From Bacteroidota bacterium (GTDB taxonomy: Bacteria; Bacteroidota; Rhodothermia; Rhodothermales; UBA10348): DNA of 5,678 nt. A program made the position numbers and the translations under genes. The notes under the pieces are model-generated. The model was not told the origin of the DNA and ran no database searches. It was given only the letters and a program-made list of their open reading frames with translations. The stretch is taken from assembly GCA_027620595.1 (NCBI GenBank), contig JAQCDI010000183.1, positions 1-5,678 on the forward strand. The letters run 5' to 3'. Positions 1-5,678 of the stretch are shown one piece after another (the stretch's first letter is position 1; every line of letters begins with the position of its first letter).

Positions 1-1317
1 GTATCCATCGGTGCGGTGTACGTGCCGCTCGAGCGGCTGAAGCGGCGGGGATTGCTCAAAGCCCGTGAGGGTGAACCGACCGACCAGCGCGGGAGTGAAG
101 CGCGACAGGAACAGCGCCGGATAACTACCCGCCGCCACGCCGCAGATCAGGGCGATGCCGACGAAAATCAGGATGGCACTCAACAGACCTCCCGAAAGCA
201 ACGTCAGCTGTGTCCCGGCGGCCGCATTGAATGTGGGAAGGAACATCCAGACCATGCCGACGGCCAGGATCATGGACACCAGCGAAAGGACAAGCGATTC
301 GCCGAGGAACTGCCGGATGAGTTGGGCGCGCTCGGCCCCCATCGTCTTCCGGATTCCTACTTCCCGAGCGCGCTGGGCCGAGCGCGCCGTGGCCAGGTTC
401 ATGTAGTTGATACAGGCAATGGCCAGTATGAAGAGAGCGATGGCCGAAAGCGCCCACACCGTGGTCATGCTGCCACCCGGCAGGATCTCGTTGTCCAGAT
501 GGGATTCGAGGTGGATGCTGGAAACAGGTTGCAGCAGGGTATGCACCTCGGCGCCCATGGCCTCAAGCTGTGCTCCGATGGCCTGATCGATGTATTCATC
601 CGCCTTGTTGCGGACCACGGCGGGGTCGGCCCCGGGGCGCAGGCGCAGGTAGGAATACACCGCAAAGTTGAAATCCCCGGTAGTCAGGTCCACTCCATAG
701 ATCGGCGTCTGCAGCGTGGTGAACGACGCCAGGAAATCCGCCTTGAAGTGGGATGGTCCGGCAGCGTCCTTGATGACGCCTGTCACCGTGAAGTCATACT
801 GGTTGTCCAGGCGCAGGACACGACCCATCGGGTCCTGGTTACCGAAATACTTGGCTGCCATGGACTGAGTCAGAACGACTGAGAAGGGGGCCTGCAACGC
901 AGCCTCCGTTCCTGTCACGAGGTCGAATCCGAACACGTCGAAGGCAGTCGAGTCGATGAAAACGAACCCTTTCTCGAGGAACTTCACATCGTCGCGGGCC
1001 ACCAGCCACATCTGCTGCGGGGGCTTCATCCGGACCACGGATTCGATCTCAGGGACGCTGGCCATCAGGCCGGGGCCCCAGCCTGAAGAGGATTGGGCGG
1101 TGTTGACCGGACCGGTACGGAATGCTCCCTCTACCGCCCACCGATGGATGTTTTCGGGCCGGTCGAAGTGCCGGTCATAGGAAGTTTCGTGGCTGATGAA
1201 CAGGGCGATCACGAAGAACGCCGCCATACCCACTGTCAGACCGAACACGTTGATGAACGCGTAACCGGGCTGTTTTCGAAGGGATCGGAGGGCAATCTGG
1301 AGGTAATTCCTGAACAT
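1..1317 (-). CDS. ABC transporter permease, FtsX/MacB family (N-terminal 439 codons; C-terminus outside window)
   Basis: This is the inner-membrane permease subunit of a MacB/FtsX-type ABC transporter, a family that couples cytoplasmic ATP hydrolysis to movement of a periplasmic domain (efflux, lipoprotein or peptide handling). The substrate cannot be read from the sequence. Translating the minus strand from the ATG at 1317 gives MFRNYLQIALRSLRKQPGY, the usual amphipathic start of this family. TM1 follows at about residues 20-41, then a MacB-like periplasmic domain at about 42-280. TM2 lies at about 284-304 and ends in CINYMNLATARSAQRAREVG, followed by IRKTMGAERAQLIRQFLGES, the cytoplasmic FtsX signature. 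TM3 is at about 341-361 and TM4 at about 377-398, ending in GSYPALFLSRFTPALV. Relatives are about 800 residues with a second FtsX half, so roughly half is missing at the window edge. No ATPase gene is present. A GTG at 1398 is an in-frame alternative start, but it would add an atypical Pro-rich leader. The final 20 codons look unlike the family (see findings). The family call is secure; the specific function is unknown. Confidence 0.93.
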   Translation of the reverse strand, partial: MFRNYLQIALRSLRKQPGYAFINVFGLTVGMAAFFVIALFISHETSYDRHFDRPENIHRWAVEGAFRTGPVNTAQSSSGWGPGLMASVPEIESVVRMKPPQQMWLVARDDVKFLEKGFVFIDSTAFDVFGFDLVTGTEAALQAPFSVVLTQSMAAKYFGNQDPMGRVLRLDNQYDFTVTGVIKDAAGPSHFKADFLASFTTLQTPIYGVDLTTGDFNFAVYSYLRLRPGADPAVVRNKADEYIDQAIGAQLEAMGAEVHTLLQPVSSIHLESHLDNEILPGGSMTTVWALSAIALFILAIACINYMNLATARSAQRAREVGIRKTMGAERAQLIRQFLGESLVLSLVSMILAVGMVWMFLPTFNAAAGTQLTLLSGGLLSAILIFVGIALICGVAAGSYPALFLSRFTPALVGRFTLTGFEQSPPLQPLERHVHRTDGY

Positions 1318-1425
1318 TCGGGAGGGGGGTGGGTAGATGGGCGTCCGGGTCTTGAACGGGTCGCCGGCCCGTGAGGTTACGCCAACGCCCCGGATCACCC
1401 TGTGCCGCTGTCATTCCCTGTGTCC
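1318..1425. promoter_or_regulatory. Divergent intergenic region between permease and lipoprotein genes
   Basis: This 108-bp GC-rich spacer separates the two divergent start codons and must hold at least part of both promoters. I find no convincing -35/-10 pair or Bacteroidota-type TTTG / TAnnTTTG boxes on either strand. A small inverted repeat, ACGGG-7 nt-CCCGT, lies at 1356-1372 and could be an operator or chance in GC-rich DNA. Neither start has a clear Shine-Dalgarno sequence. The existence of the region is certain, but its control elements are not resolved. Confidence 0.4.
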
Positions 1426-2619
1426 ATGTCTTTGTCGCTCCGACTGTTTTCCGCGCTCCTGTTGACCCTGTTCCTCTCGGCCTGCGCCGCAACCGAGCCG
1501 CCTGTCGTGGAGGCGCCCGCAGAACCGGCTCCTCCGGCCATGCCCGTTTCACCCCTCGATGCCTTCACGGCCGTGGTCCAGACCGAAGACGCGTTGGTGG
1601 TTCGCCGTGGACCGGGATCCGCAGAATCGGCACCTGCCAGAGGTTCGCTCACCTTCCTTTCTCCGTCACCTGATGGATCATCGGTGGCGGCGGCCGTGGG
1701 CGGTACCCTGTTCCTGGTCAGCCGGGCCGATGGGTCCATCCTGAAACTGGACGAAGGTCCGGCCGATAGGATCTACACGGGATCCTGGTCGGCCGATGAA
1801 GCCTTTTTCCACTTCGGCTACTACGTGCCTGCCGCCAACGGTGCCATGGGCGCCGGGGATATCCGCACGTTTGACCGCGTCAACCAGGTCGTGACCCGGG
1901 TAGGCTGCTCGGCTTCCAAGGCCGTGCTGGCCGCGCTTCCCGATGGATCCCTGCTGGTGCGCAACACGGACAACATCTACCAGGTCGAGGCCGATGGATG
2001 CGGCACGCTCAGGACGGTGGACGCCCGCAAACTCCATCACGTCTTGCCCTCGCCGGACGGCGGGTACCTGGCCTACATCCTGCGCGACCTGGTTTTCAAT
2101 CGGGATCGCAGGGCCTATGAGCCGGATTCGACCCTCCACATCGAGTCCACCGCCGGTTCGGAGCCGGTCAAGGTGATCGGGGACAAGTACTCCCCTCGCA
2201 ACCTCTCCTGGTCCCTGGACGGATCCGAACTCCTCTACGATGTGGCTCCTCCGGCAGACGAAGCCATGCGGGCCGTTTCCATCTACACCGTGAGCGATGG
2301 CCGCTCTTCCTATCTCATTCCTCCCTCATCGTCCCAAGCGATGACACATGCGCATTCCTCGCCAAGCGGCCGACATGTCCTCGTTCGGGTGACGGGCCAG
2401 GATGGATCCGCGGATTGGCAAGTCAAGCTTTCAGGAGCTCCGTTCGTGCAGGCACTTCCGCTGCCGGATGCGGGCACTGCGTCCATCCGGTGGGTGGGGG
2501 ATGACCACCTCCTGGTGCAGGCCGAGGACGGGTCGAGTCATGTCCTTTCATTGGCAAGCGGAACGCCCGAGCGGACAGCACTGGATCGGGTCGTCCTGTG
2601 GCTCTGGCCCAGCGAGTGA
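1426..2619 (+). CDS. Lipoprotein with WD40/TolB-like beta-propeller repeats, function unknown
   Basis: This is a predicted 397-residue envelope lipoprotein. The ATG at 1426 is preferred over the in-frame GTG at 1402 because it gives a compact lipoprotein signal: MSLSLRLF, a hydrophobic core of about residues 7-17, and lipobox L-S-A-C with Cys20 as the acylation site. A Pro/Ala/Glu-rich tether follows (about 22-42). The rest carries recurring PD40-type blade motifs: SPSPDGSSVA (about 79-88), SWSADEAFFHF (about 120), LPDGSLLV (about 171), PSPDGGYLAYI (about 208), SWSLDGSELLYDV (about 261), SSPSGRHVLV (about 311) and RWVGDDHLLV (about 355). That is six or seven blades, as expected for a TolB/WD40-like propeller. 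Propellers of this kind usually serve as binding scaffolds, and no catalytic residues are recognisable. Ala at +2 after the Cys would fit outer-membrane sorting under the E. coli rule, which may not apply here. The gene is divergent from the FtsX permease, so a functional link is possible but unproven. It could also belong to a larger family of hypothetical propeller lipoproteins. I recognise no named orthologue. Confidence 0.88.
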   Translation: MSLSLRLFSALLLTLFLSACAATEPPVVEAPAEPAPPAMPVSPLDAFTAVVQTEDALVVRRGPGSAESAPARGSLTFLSPSPDGSSVAAAVGGTLFLVSRADGSILKLDEGPADRIYTGSWSADEAFFHFGYYVPAANGAMGAGDIRTFDRVNQVVTRVGCSASKAVLAALPDGSLLVRNTDNIYQVEADGCGTLRTVDARKLHHVLPSPDGGYLAYILRDLVFNRDRRAYEPDSTLHIESTAGSEPVKVIGDKYSPRNLSWSLDGSELLYDVAPPADEAMRAVSIYTVSDGRSSYLIPPSSSQAMTHAHSSPSGRHVLVRVTGQDGSADWQVKLSGAPFVQALPLPDAGTASIRWVGDDHLLVQAEDGSSHVLSLASGTPERTALDRVVLWLWPSE

Positions 2620-2653
2620 TCCTCCGGATCCTTCGGGCGCGACGCCAGGGAGG

Positions 2654-2667
2654 GCGGGTACTCCCGC
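2654..2667. terminator. Possible bidirectional terminator hairpin between convergent genes
   Basis: GCGGG-TACT-CCCGC forms a perfect 5-bp all-GC stem with a 4-nt loop. It sits 6 nt past the glnS stop codon on the minus strand and about 35 nt past the lipoprotein stop on the plus strand. No T-run follows on either side, so it is not a classical intrinsic terminator. The position between two convergent genes is the main argument. A short GC stem can also occur by chance in DNA of this composition. Confidence 0.3.
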
Positions 2668-2672
2668 AATGC

Positions 2673-4982
2673 TCAGCCGAGTTTTTCTTCGAGCAGGGTG
2701 CGTACCACCTGAGGATTCGCTGAGCCGCCGGTCTGTTGCATTACCTGCCCCATGAAGAAGCCCATCAGCCCGGTCTTGCCGTCGCGATACGCGGCCACAC
2801 GGTCCGGATGCGCCGCCAGGACCCGATCGGCCACTTCGGCCAAGGCACCCTCGTCCGAAATCTGACGGAGTCCCTTTTTCTCGACGATAGCCGAGGCCCG
2901 TTTCCCGGTGGCCACCATGTCGGCCAGGACGTCCTTTACCTGTCGACTCGACAGCGTGTTGTCCACATGGAGGGCCACCAGTTCGGCAAAGTCGGTCGGC
3001 GAGAAGCGCAGGGCTTCGAAGCCGTCCGAAGGCAGCAGCGGCCTGAGTTCATGGATCAGCCAATTGGCCACGGCCACGGGGTTCACCCGGCGGGCAGCTT
3101 CCTTGAAGAAGATCCGTTCGTCGTCCCGGGTGGCCAGGAATGCGGCGTCCTCTGTGCTGAGTCCATGCAGCGCAATGAGTTCGATGGCCAGTTCGCGGTC
3201 CTCGCCGCTCAATTCCGCCATCGGATCCACCGGCGCGGCCGTTTCCTGCGGTTTGGCCGTTACCCTGGGCTTGGCCGGCGTCTGCTCGGGGGCCTGCTGC
3301 TTGCCCCACGAGTCGCGCAACCCGACCGTGCGGTTCCACACCCGGCGGCCTTCGGCAAAAGCCACGGGGTCCAGGTAGAAGAACCCCTGACGCTCGAACT
3401 GGACCCAGCTCTCGGGCGCTTCGGAGGCCATGCTCGGTTCGATGACCGCCTTCACGCGCTGCAGGCTGTCCGGGTTGAGGTGGTCCAGGAAGCTCTGCCC
3501 TTCCTCGACCCGGTCCGGATTGGCCACCTTGAATAACCGGTCGTACAGGTTCACATCCACTTCTACGCCCTCGGAGGCCGACACCCAGTGGATCGTGCCC
3601 TTGACGCGGCGGTCCGATCCGCTGCCGGATTTCGTATCCGGATCGTAGGTGCAGTGCAAATCGGTCACGTTGCCTTCAGCATCCTTGACCACATGCTCAC
3701 ACTTGATGATGTACCCGTAGCGCAGGCGGACTTCCTCGCCCGGGCTCAGGCGATGGAATTTCTTCGGCGGGTTCTCCATGAAGTCGTCCCGCTCGATCCA
3801 GATCTCGCGCGTCAGCGGCACATCGCGTACGCCTTCCTTCGGGATGTCGTGCGGCCAGTAGGAGGCTTCGAGATGCTCGACCTCTCCCTCCGGGAAATTG
3901 GTCAGGACCACCTTGAGCGGGTCGAGCACGCACATCACGCGTCGCGCCTTGTCATTCAGGTCGTCCCGCACGGCAAACTCGAGCTGCGCCATGTCCACGC
4001 GGTTGTCCGCCTTGGCCACCCCGATCATTTCGCAGAAACGGCGGATGGATGCCGCGGTGTAGCCCCGACGGCGCATGCCCGAAAGCGTGAGCATGCGGGG
4101 GTCGTCCCACCCTGCTACGAGGCCTTCCCGGACGAGCTGCAGCAGCTTGCGCTTGCTCATCACGGTGTAATCCAGGTTCAACCGGGCCGATTCGTACTGG
4201 TGCGGACGCGGCGCGTCGAACAGGTGGTCCACCAGCCAATCATAGAGCGGCCGGTGCACGTCGAATTCGAGCGTGCACAGGGAGTGTGTAATACCTTCGA
4301 TGGCATCCGAGAGCGGATGGGCGAAGTCATACAGGGGATAGATGGGCCACTCATCTCCGCGGCGGTAATGCGACGCCTTCTTGATCCGGTACAGGACCGG
4401 ATCGCGCATGAGCATATTGTTGGAAGCCATGTCGATCTTGGCCCGCAGCACGTGGGCGCCGTCCTCGAATTCCCCGGCACGCATCCGGGCAAAGAGGTCC
4501 AGGTTTTCCTGCACGCTGCGATTCCTGTACGGGCTGTTCGTGCCGGCTTCGGTCACGGTCCCGCGGGTCGCCCGAATCTCATCCCCCGACTGGCTGTCCA
4601 CATAGGCCAGGCCCTTGCGGATGAGCTCGCAGGCCAGGTCGTAGAGCTGCTCGAAATAATCCGAGGCGTAGTATTCGTGCTCATTCCAGTCGTAGCCCAA
4701 CCAACGGATATCCCGCTTCATGGCCCGGACGTACTCCATGTCCTCCGTTTCCGGATTCGTGTCATCGAACCGCAGATGGCAGCGTCCTCCATACTCCCGG
4801 GCCAACGTGAAATTGAGCACGATGGCCTTGGCATGCCCGATGTGCGGGTAGCCGTTGGGCTCGGGGGGGAAACGGGTGATGATGTCGCCCGAGACGCGTC
4901 CCGACTTCAGATCCTCGTCGATGATCTGCTGGATGAAATGTCGGCTTTCCTTGCCGGCGGGAGATGCGTTGGAGTCAGCCAC
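2673..4982 (-). CDS. glnS: Glutaminyl-tRNA synthetase with C-terminal GatB/YqeY domain
   Basis: This class I aminoacyl-tRNA synthetase charges tRNA-Gln with glutamine in the cytoplasm (EC 6.1.1.18). Read from GTG at 4982, it has 769 residues. KESRHFIQQIIDEDL is the usual GlnRS N-terminus. PPEPNGYPHIGHAK (39-52) holds the HIGH motif, and the PPEPNGY form separates GlnRS from bacterial GluRS. Substrate-pocket signatures RFDDTNPETED and LYDFAHPLSDAIEGITHSL (about 217) follow, then VMSKRKL (about 274-280), the KMSKS loop. The two beta-barrel anticodon-binding domains span about 350-545, and VWNRTVGLRDSWGK (548-561) corresponds to the end of the ordinary ~555-residue enzyme. A Pro/Ala/Lys/Gln-rich linker (about 562-587) joins a GatB/YqeY domain (588-769). 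There is no in-frame ATG near the start: GTG 4982 and TTG 4991 are the candidates, and neither has a visible Shine-Dalgarno sequence. GTG is chosen as the commoner start codon. No frameshift or missing catalytic motif is seen. The gene stands alone, convergent with the lipoprotein gene and divergent from the acetyltransferase gene. Confidence 0.97.
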   Translation of the reverse strand: MADSNASPAGKESRHFIQQIIDEDLKSGRVSGDIITRFPPEPNGYPHIGHAKAIVLNFTLAREYGGRCHLRFDDTNPETEDMEYVRAMKRDIRWLGYDWNEHEYYASDYFEQLYDLACELIRKGLAYVDSQSGDEIRATRGTVTEAGTNSPYRNRSVQENLDLFARMRAGEFEDGAHVLRAKIDMASNNMLMRDPVLYRIKKASHYRRGDEWPIYPLYDFAHPLSDAIEGITHSLCTLEFDVHRPLYDWLVDHLFDAPRPHQYESARLNLDYTVMSKRKLLQLVREGLVAGWDDPRMLTLSGMRRRGYTAASIRRFCEMIGVAKADNRVDMAQLEFAVRDDLNDKARRVMCVLDPLKVVLTNFPEGEVEHLEASYWPHDIPKEGVRDVPLTREIWIERDDFMENPPKKFHRLSPGEEVRLRYGYIIKCEHVVKDAEGNVTDLHCTYDPDTKSGSGSDRRVKGTIHWVSASEGVEVDVNLYDRLFKVANPDRVEEGQSFLDHLNPDSLQRVKAVIEPSMASEAPESWVQFERQGFFYLDPVAFAEGRRVWNRTVGLRDSWGKQQAPEQTPAKPRVTAKPQETAAPVDPMAELSGEDRELAIELIALHGLSTEDAAFLATRDDERIFFKEAARRVNPVAVANWLIHELRPLLPSDGFEALRFSPTDFAELVALHVDNTLSSRQVKDVLADMVATGKRASAIVEKKGLRQISDEGALAEVADRVLAAHPDRVAAYRDGKTGLMGFFMGQVMQQTGGSANPQVVRTLLEEKLG
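2676..3221 (-). other. GatB/YqeY domain fused to the GlnRS C-terminus
   Basis: This segment encodes the last 182 residues of the glnS product. It starts near MAELSGEDRELAIELIALHG and continues with LSTEDAAFLATRDDERIFF and NPVAVANWLIHELRPLL, which resemble the GatB cradle/helical region (GLS-DA-L, NW-EL). It ends with GKTGLMGFFMGQVMQQTGG and ANPQVVRTLLEEKLG, which closely match the conserved tail of GatB and YqeY proteins (GK-GLMGF-VGQVMK-T-G-ANP--V---L---L). In GatB this region contacts tRNA in the tRNA-dependent amidotransferase. A similar C-terminal domain is known on the GlnRS of Deinococcus radiodurans, where it aids tRNA-Gln binding. A role in tRNA affinity here is inferred from that case. 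Confidence 0.9.
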
Positions 4983-5092
4983 GGGATGCAACGGATGGTC
5001 GGAGGGCGCACAATGAAGGGCATGAACGACCCCGAAACTAAAAAAATCCCCCGCCGTGTATATCTCGGCCCGTTTTACTGCACGATAAATCC
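4983..5092. promoter_or_regulatory. Divergent intergenic region between glnS and the acetyltransferase gene
   Basis: This spacer of about 110 bp lies between two divergent starts and contains the most A/T-rich patch of the window: seven A residues at 5040-5046, TATATC at 5059-5064 and GATAAAT at 5084-5090. On the minus strand the sequence TAGTTTCG, next to the T-run, differs by one base from the Bacteroidota -7 consensus TAnnTTTG, but I find no matching TTTG -33 box. Promoters for both genes are expected here from position alone. No T-box or other leader structure for glnS could be recognised. Confidence 0.4.
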
Positions 5093-5617
5093 ATGACCGT
5101 CCACGCCCGAACAGAGCGTCTCATCCTGCGCGATTGGTGTTCCGACGACGTGGATGCCTATGCGGCCATCGTGGCCGATCCGGATGTCATGCGTTTCATC
5201 GGGGACGGGCTGCCGCGGGATCGCTCCCATGCCGAGGCCTTTGTGGTCTCCATGATGGCGCATCAAAGCAGCCGCGGATGGATGCGGTTCGCTGTTTAAC
5301 ACGCCGAAACCGGTGCCTTGGTGGGTTTTTCAGGATTCGAAGACAAGGGCGGAGAAGCCCTGGATTTCGGGTGGCGTCTGGGACGGGACTGGTGGGGCGG
5401 CGGATATGGCTTTGAAGCGTCTGCAGCCGCACTCTGGGTAGGCCGCAACACGTTCGGCCTGAAGAAGATCATTGCCCACTCCTATCCCGAGAATACCGGT
5501 TCCGTGCGCATCATGCAGAAAATGGGCATGTCGTTCCTCGGAGATTCCGCGTACAATGGCCAGCCGCTTGTCGTCTACGGATTCCCAGAGGAATGGCCTG
5601 ACGGCTGGCGCCCCTGA
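5093..5617 (+). pseudogene. GNAT N-acetyltransferase (RimJ/RimL type) interrupted by an in-frame TAA
   Basis: The reading frame spans 174 codons, the usual size for a RimJ/RimL-like GNAT enzyme that transfers acetyl from acetyl-CoA to an amino group. It is cut by a TAA at 5297-5299 (codon 69). Before the stop, TERLILRDWCSDDVDAYAAI and ADPDVMRFIGDGLPRD are the typical family N-terminus. After it, in the same frame, come ETGALVGFSGFED, then LGRDWWGGGYGFEASAAAL (about 96-114; the acetyl-CoA binding motif, usually yWGkGyatEA), then AHSYPENTGSVRIMQKMGM (about 128-146; the PEN-aS-rvmeklGM motif). The natural stop is TGA at 5615-5617. No frameshift or second lesion is seen, so this looks like one base change, for example CAA (Gln) to TAA. 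The first piece lacks the CoA site. A restart at TTG 5318 would lack the N-terminal strands and helices. A sequencing error or stop readthrough would restore an intact enzyme. The substrate is unknown. Confidence 0.85.
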
Positions 5618-5643
5618 ATGATTGTGGGCGAACCCCGTGTGGA

Positions 5644-5678
5644 TCACGTCCCCCGCTGAAACAGGAAGCGGCGCCGGG
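5644..5678 (-). CDS. Possible C-terminal end of a minus-strand gene (mostly outside window)
   Basis: Reading leftward from the right edge, one minus-strand frame encodes RRRFLFQRGT and then stops at TGA (5646-5644). Only 11 full codons are visible. The basic/aromatic ending and GC-rich codons are compatible with a gene tail convergent with the acetyltransferase gene, 26 bp from its stop. Nothing in so short a stretch identifies a family, and the other frames cannot be excluded. Confidence 0.15.
   Translation of the reverse strand, partial: RRRFLFQRGT

Noticed and set aside
16..882. 288-codon open frame on the plus strand
   Set aside because: It is antisense to the FtsX permease and rich in Arg/Gly/His/Gln without domain signatures. 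The minus-strand frame gives conserved TM segments and the FtsX motif.
1402..1425. GTG at 1402 as the lipoprotein start
   Set aside because: It would put eight extra residues (MPLSFPVS) before the signal peptide. ATG at 1426 gives a normal-length lipoprotein leader with Cys at position 20.
1614..2630. Repeated GGATCC hexamers in and just after the lipoprotein gene
   Set aside because: Several encode the recurring Asp-Gly-Ser of propeller blades (GAT/GAC GGA TCC). The recurrence follows from the protein repeat, and the spacing is irregular.
2736..3536. 266-codon plus-strand frame across the YqeY part of glnS
   Set aside because: It is a shadow frame. The opposite strand encodes a conserved GatB/YqeY domain continuous with GlnRS.
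5059..5090. TATATC and GATAAAT as -10 boxes for the acetyltransferase gene
   Set aside because: No suitably spaced -35 or -33 partner is visible, and GATAAAT lies only a few bases from the start codon. They are noted only as an A/T-rich patch.
3588..5096. 502-codon open frame on the plus strand opposite glnS
   Set aside because: It is fully antisense to a gene with unmistakable GlnRS motifs. It shows no family motifs of its own, and long antisense frames are expected opposite GC-rich genes with biased codon use.
5318..5617. The 3' half of the acetyltransferase as an independent gene starting at TTG 5318
   Set aside because: It has no ribosome site and lacks the N-terminal part of the GNAT fold. 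The sequence joins in frame with the upstream half across one stop codon, so a broken single gene is simpler.

Overview
The window looks like ordinary chromosomal DNA from a GC-rich member of the Bacteroidota/Rhodothermota/Balneolota side of the tree. This is an inference. It rests on a permease of the large FtsX/MacB type that these groups carry in many copies, on starts that lack a clear Shine-Dalgarno sequence, and on strong G/C preference at third codon positions. No RNA gene, insertion sequence, CRISPR array or origin is visible.

Layout from left to right: (1) 1-1317, minus strand, the N-terminal half of an ABC-transporter permease that runs off the left edge. (2) A divergent intergenic region of about 110 bp. 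(3) 1426-2619, plus strand, a lipoprotein with a lipobox followed by WD40/TolB-like beta-propeller repeats. (4) A 53-bp convergent spacer with a small GC hairpin. (5) 2673-4982, minus strand, glutaminyl-tRNA synthetase (glnS). It is about 210 residues longer than the canonical enzyme because a GatB/YqeY tRNA-binding domain is fused to its C-terminus through a Pro/Ala/Lys/Gln-rich linker. (6) A divergent intergenic region of about 110 bp. (7) 5093-5617, plus strand, a RimJ/RimL-type GNAT acetyltransferase whose frame is interrupted at codon 69 by a single TAA. (8) A short tail that may hold the last codons of a minus-strand gene.

The genes do not form an operon: every adjacent pair is divergent or convergent. 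The functional story is therefore gene by gene: membrane transport or efflux, an envelope lipoprotein of unknown role, charging of tRNA-Gln, and a probably inactivated small acetyltransferase. The two points most worth a second look are the GlnRS-YqeY fusion and the isolated nonsense codon in an otherwise intact GNAT gene. I see no convincing evidence of a wholly new system here.
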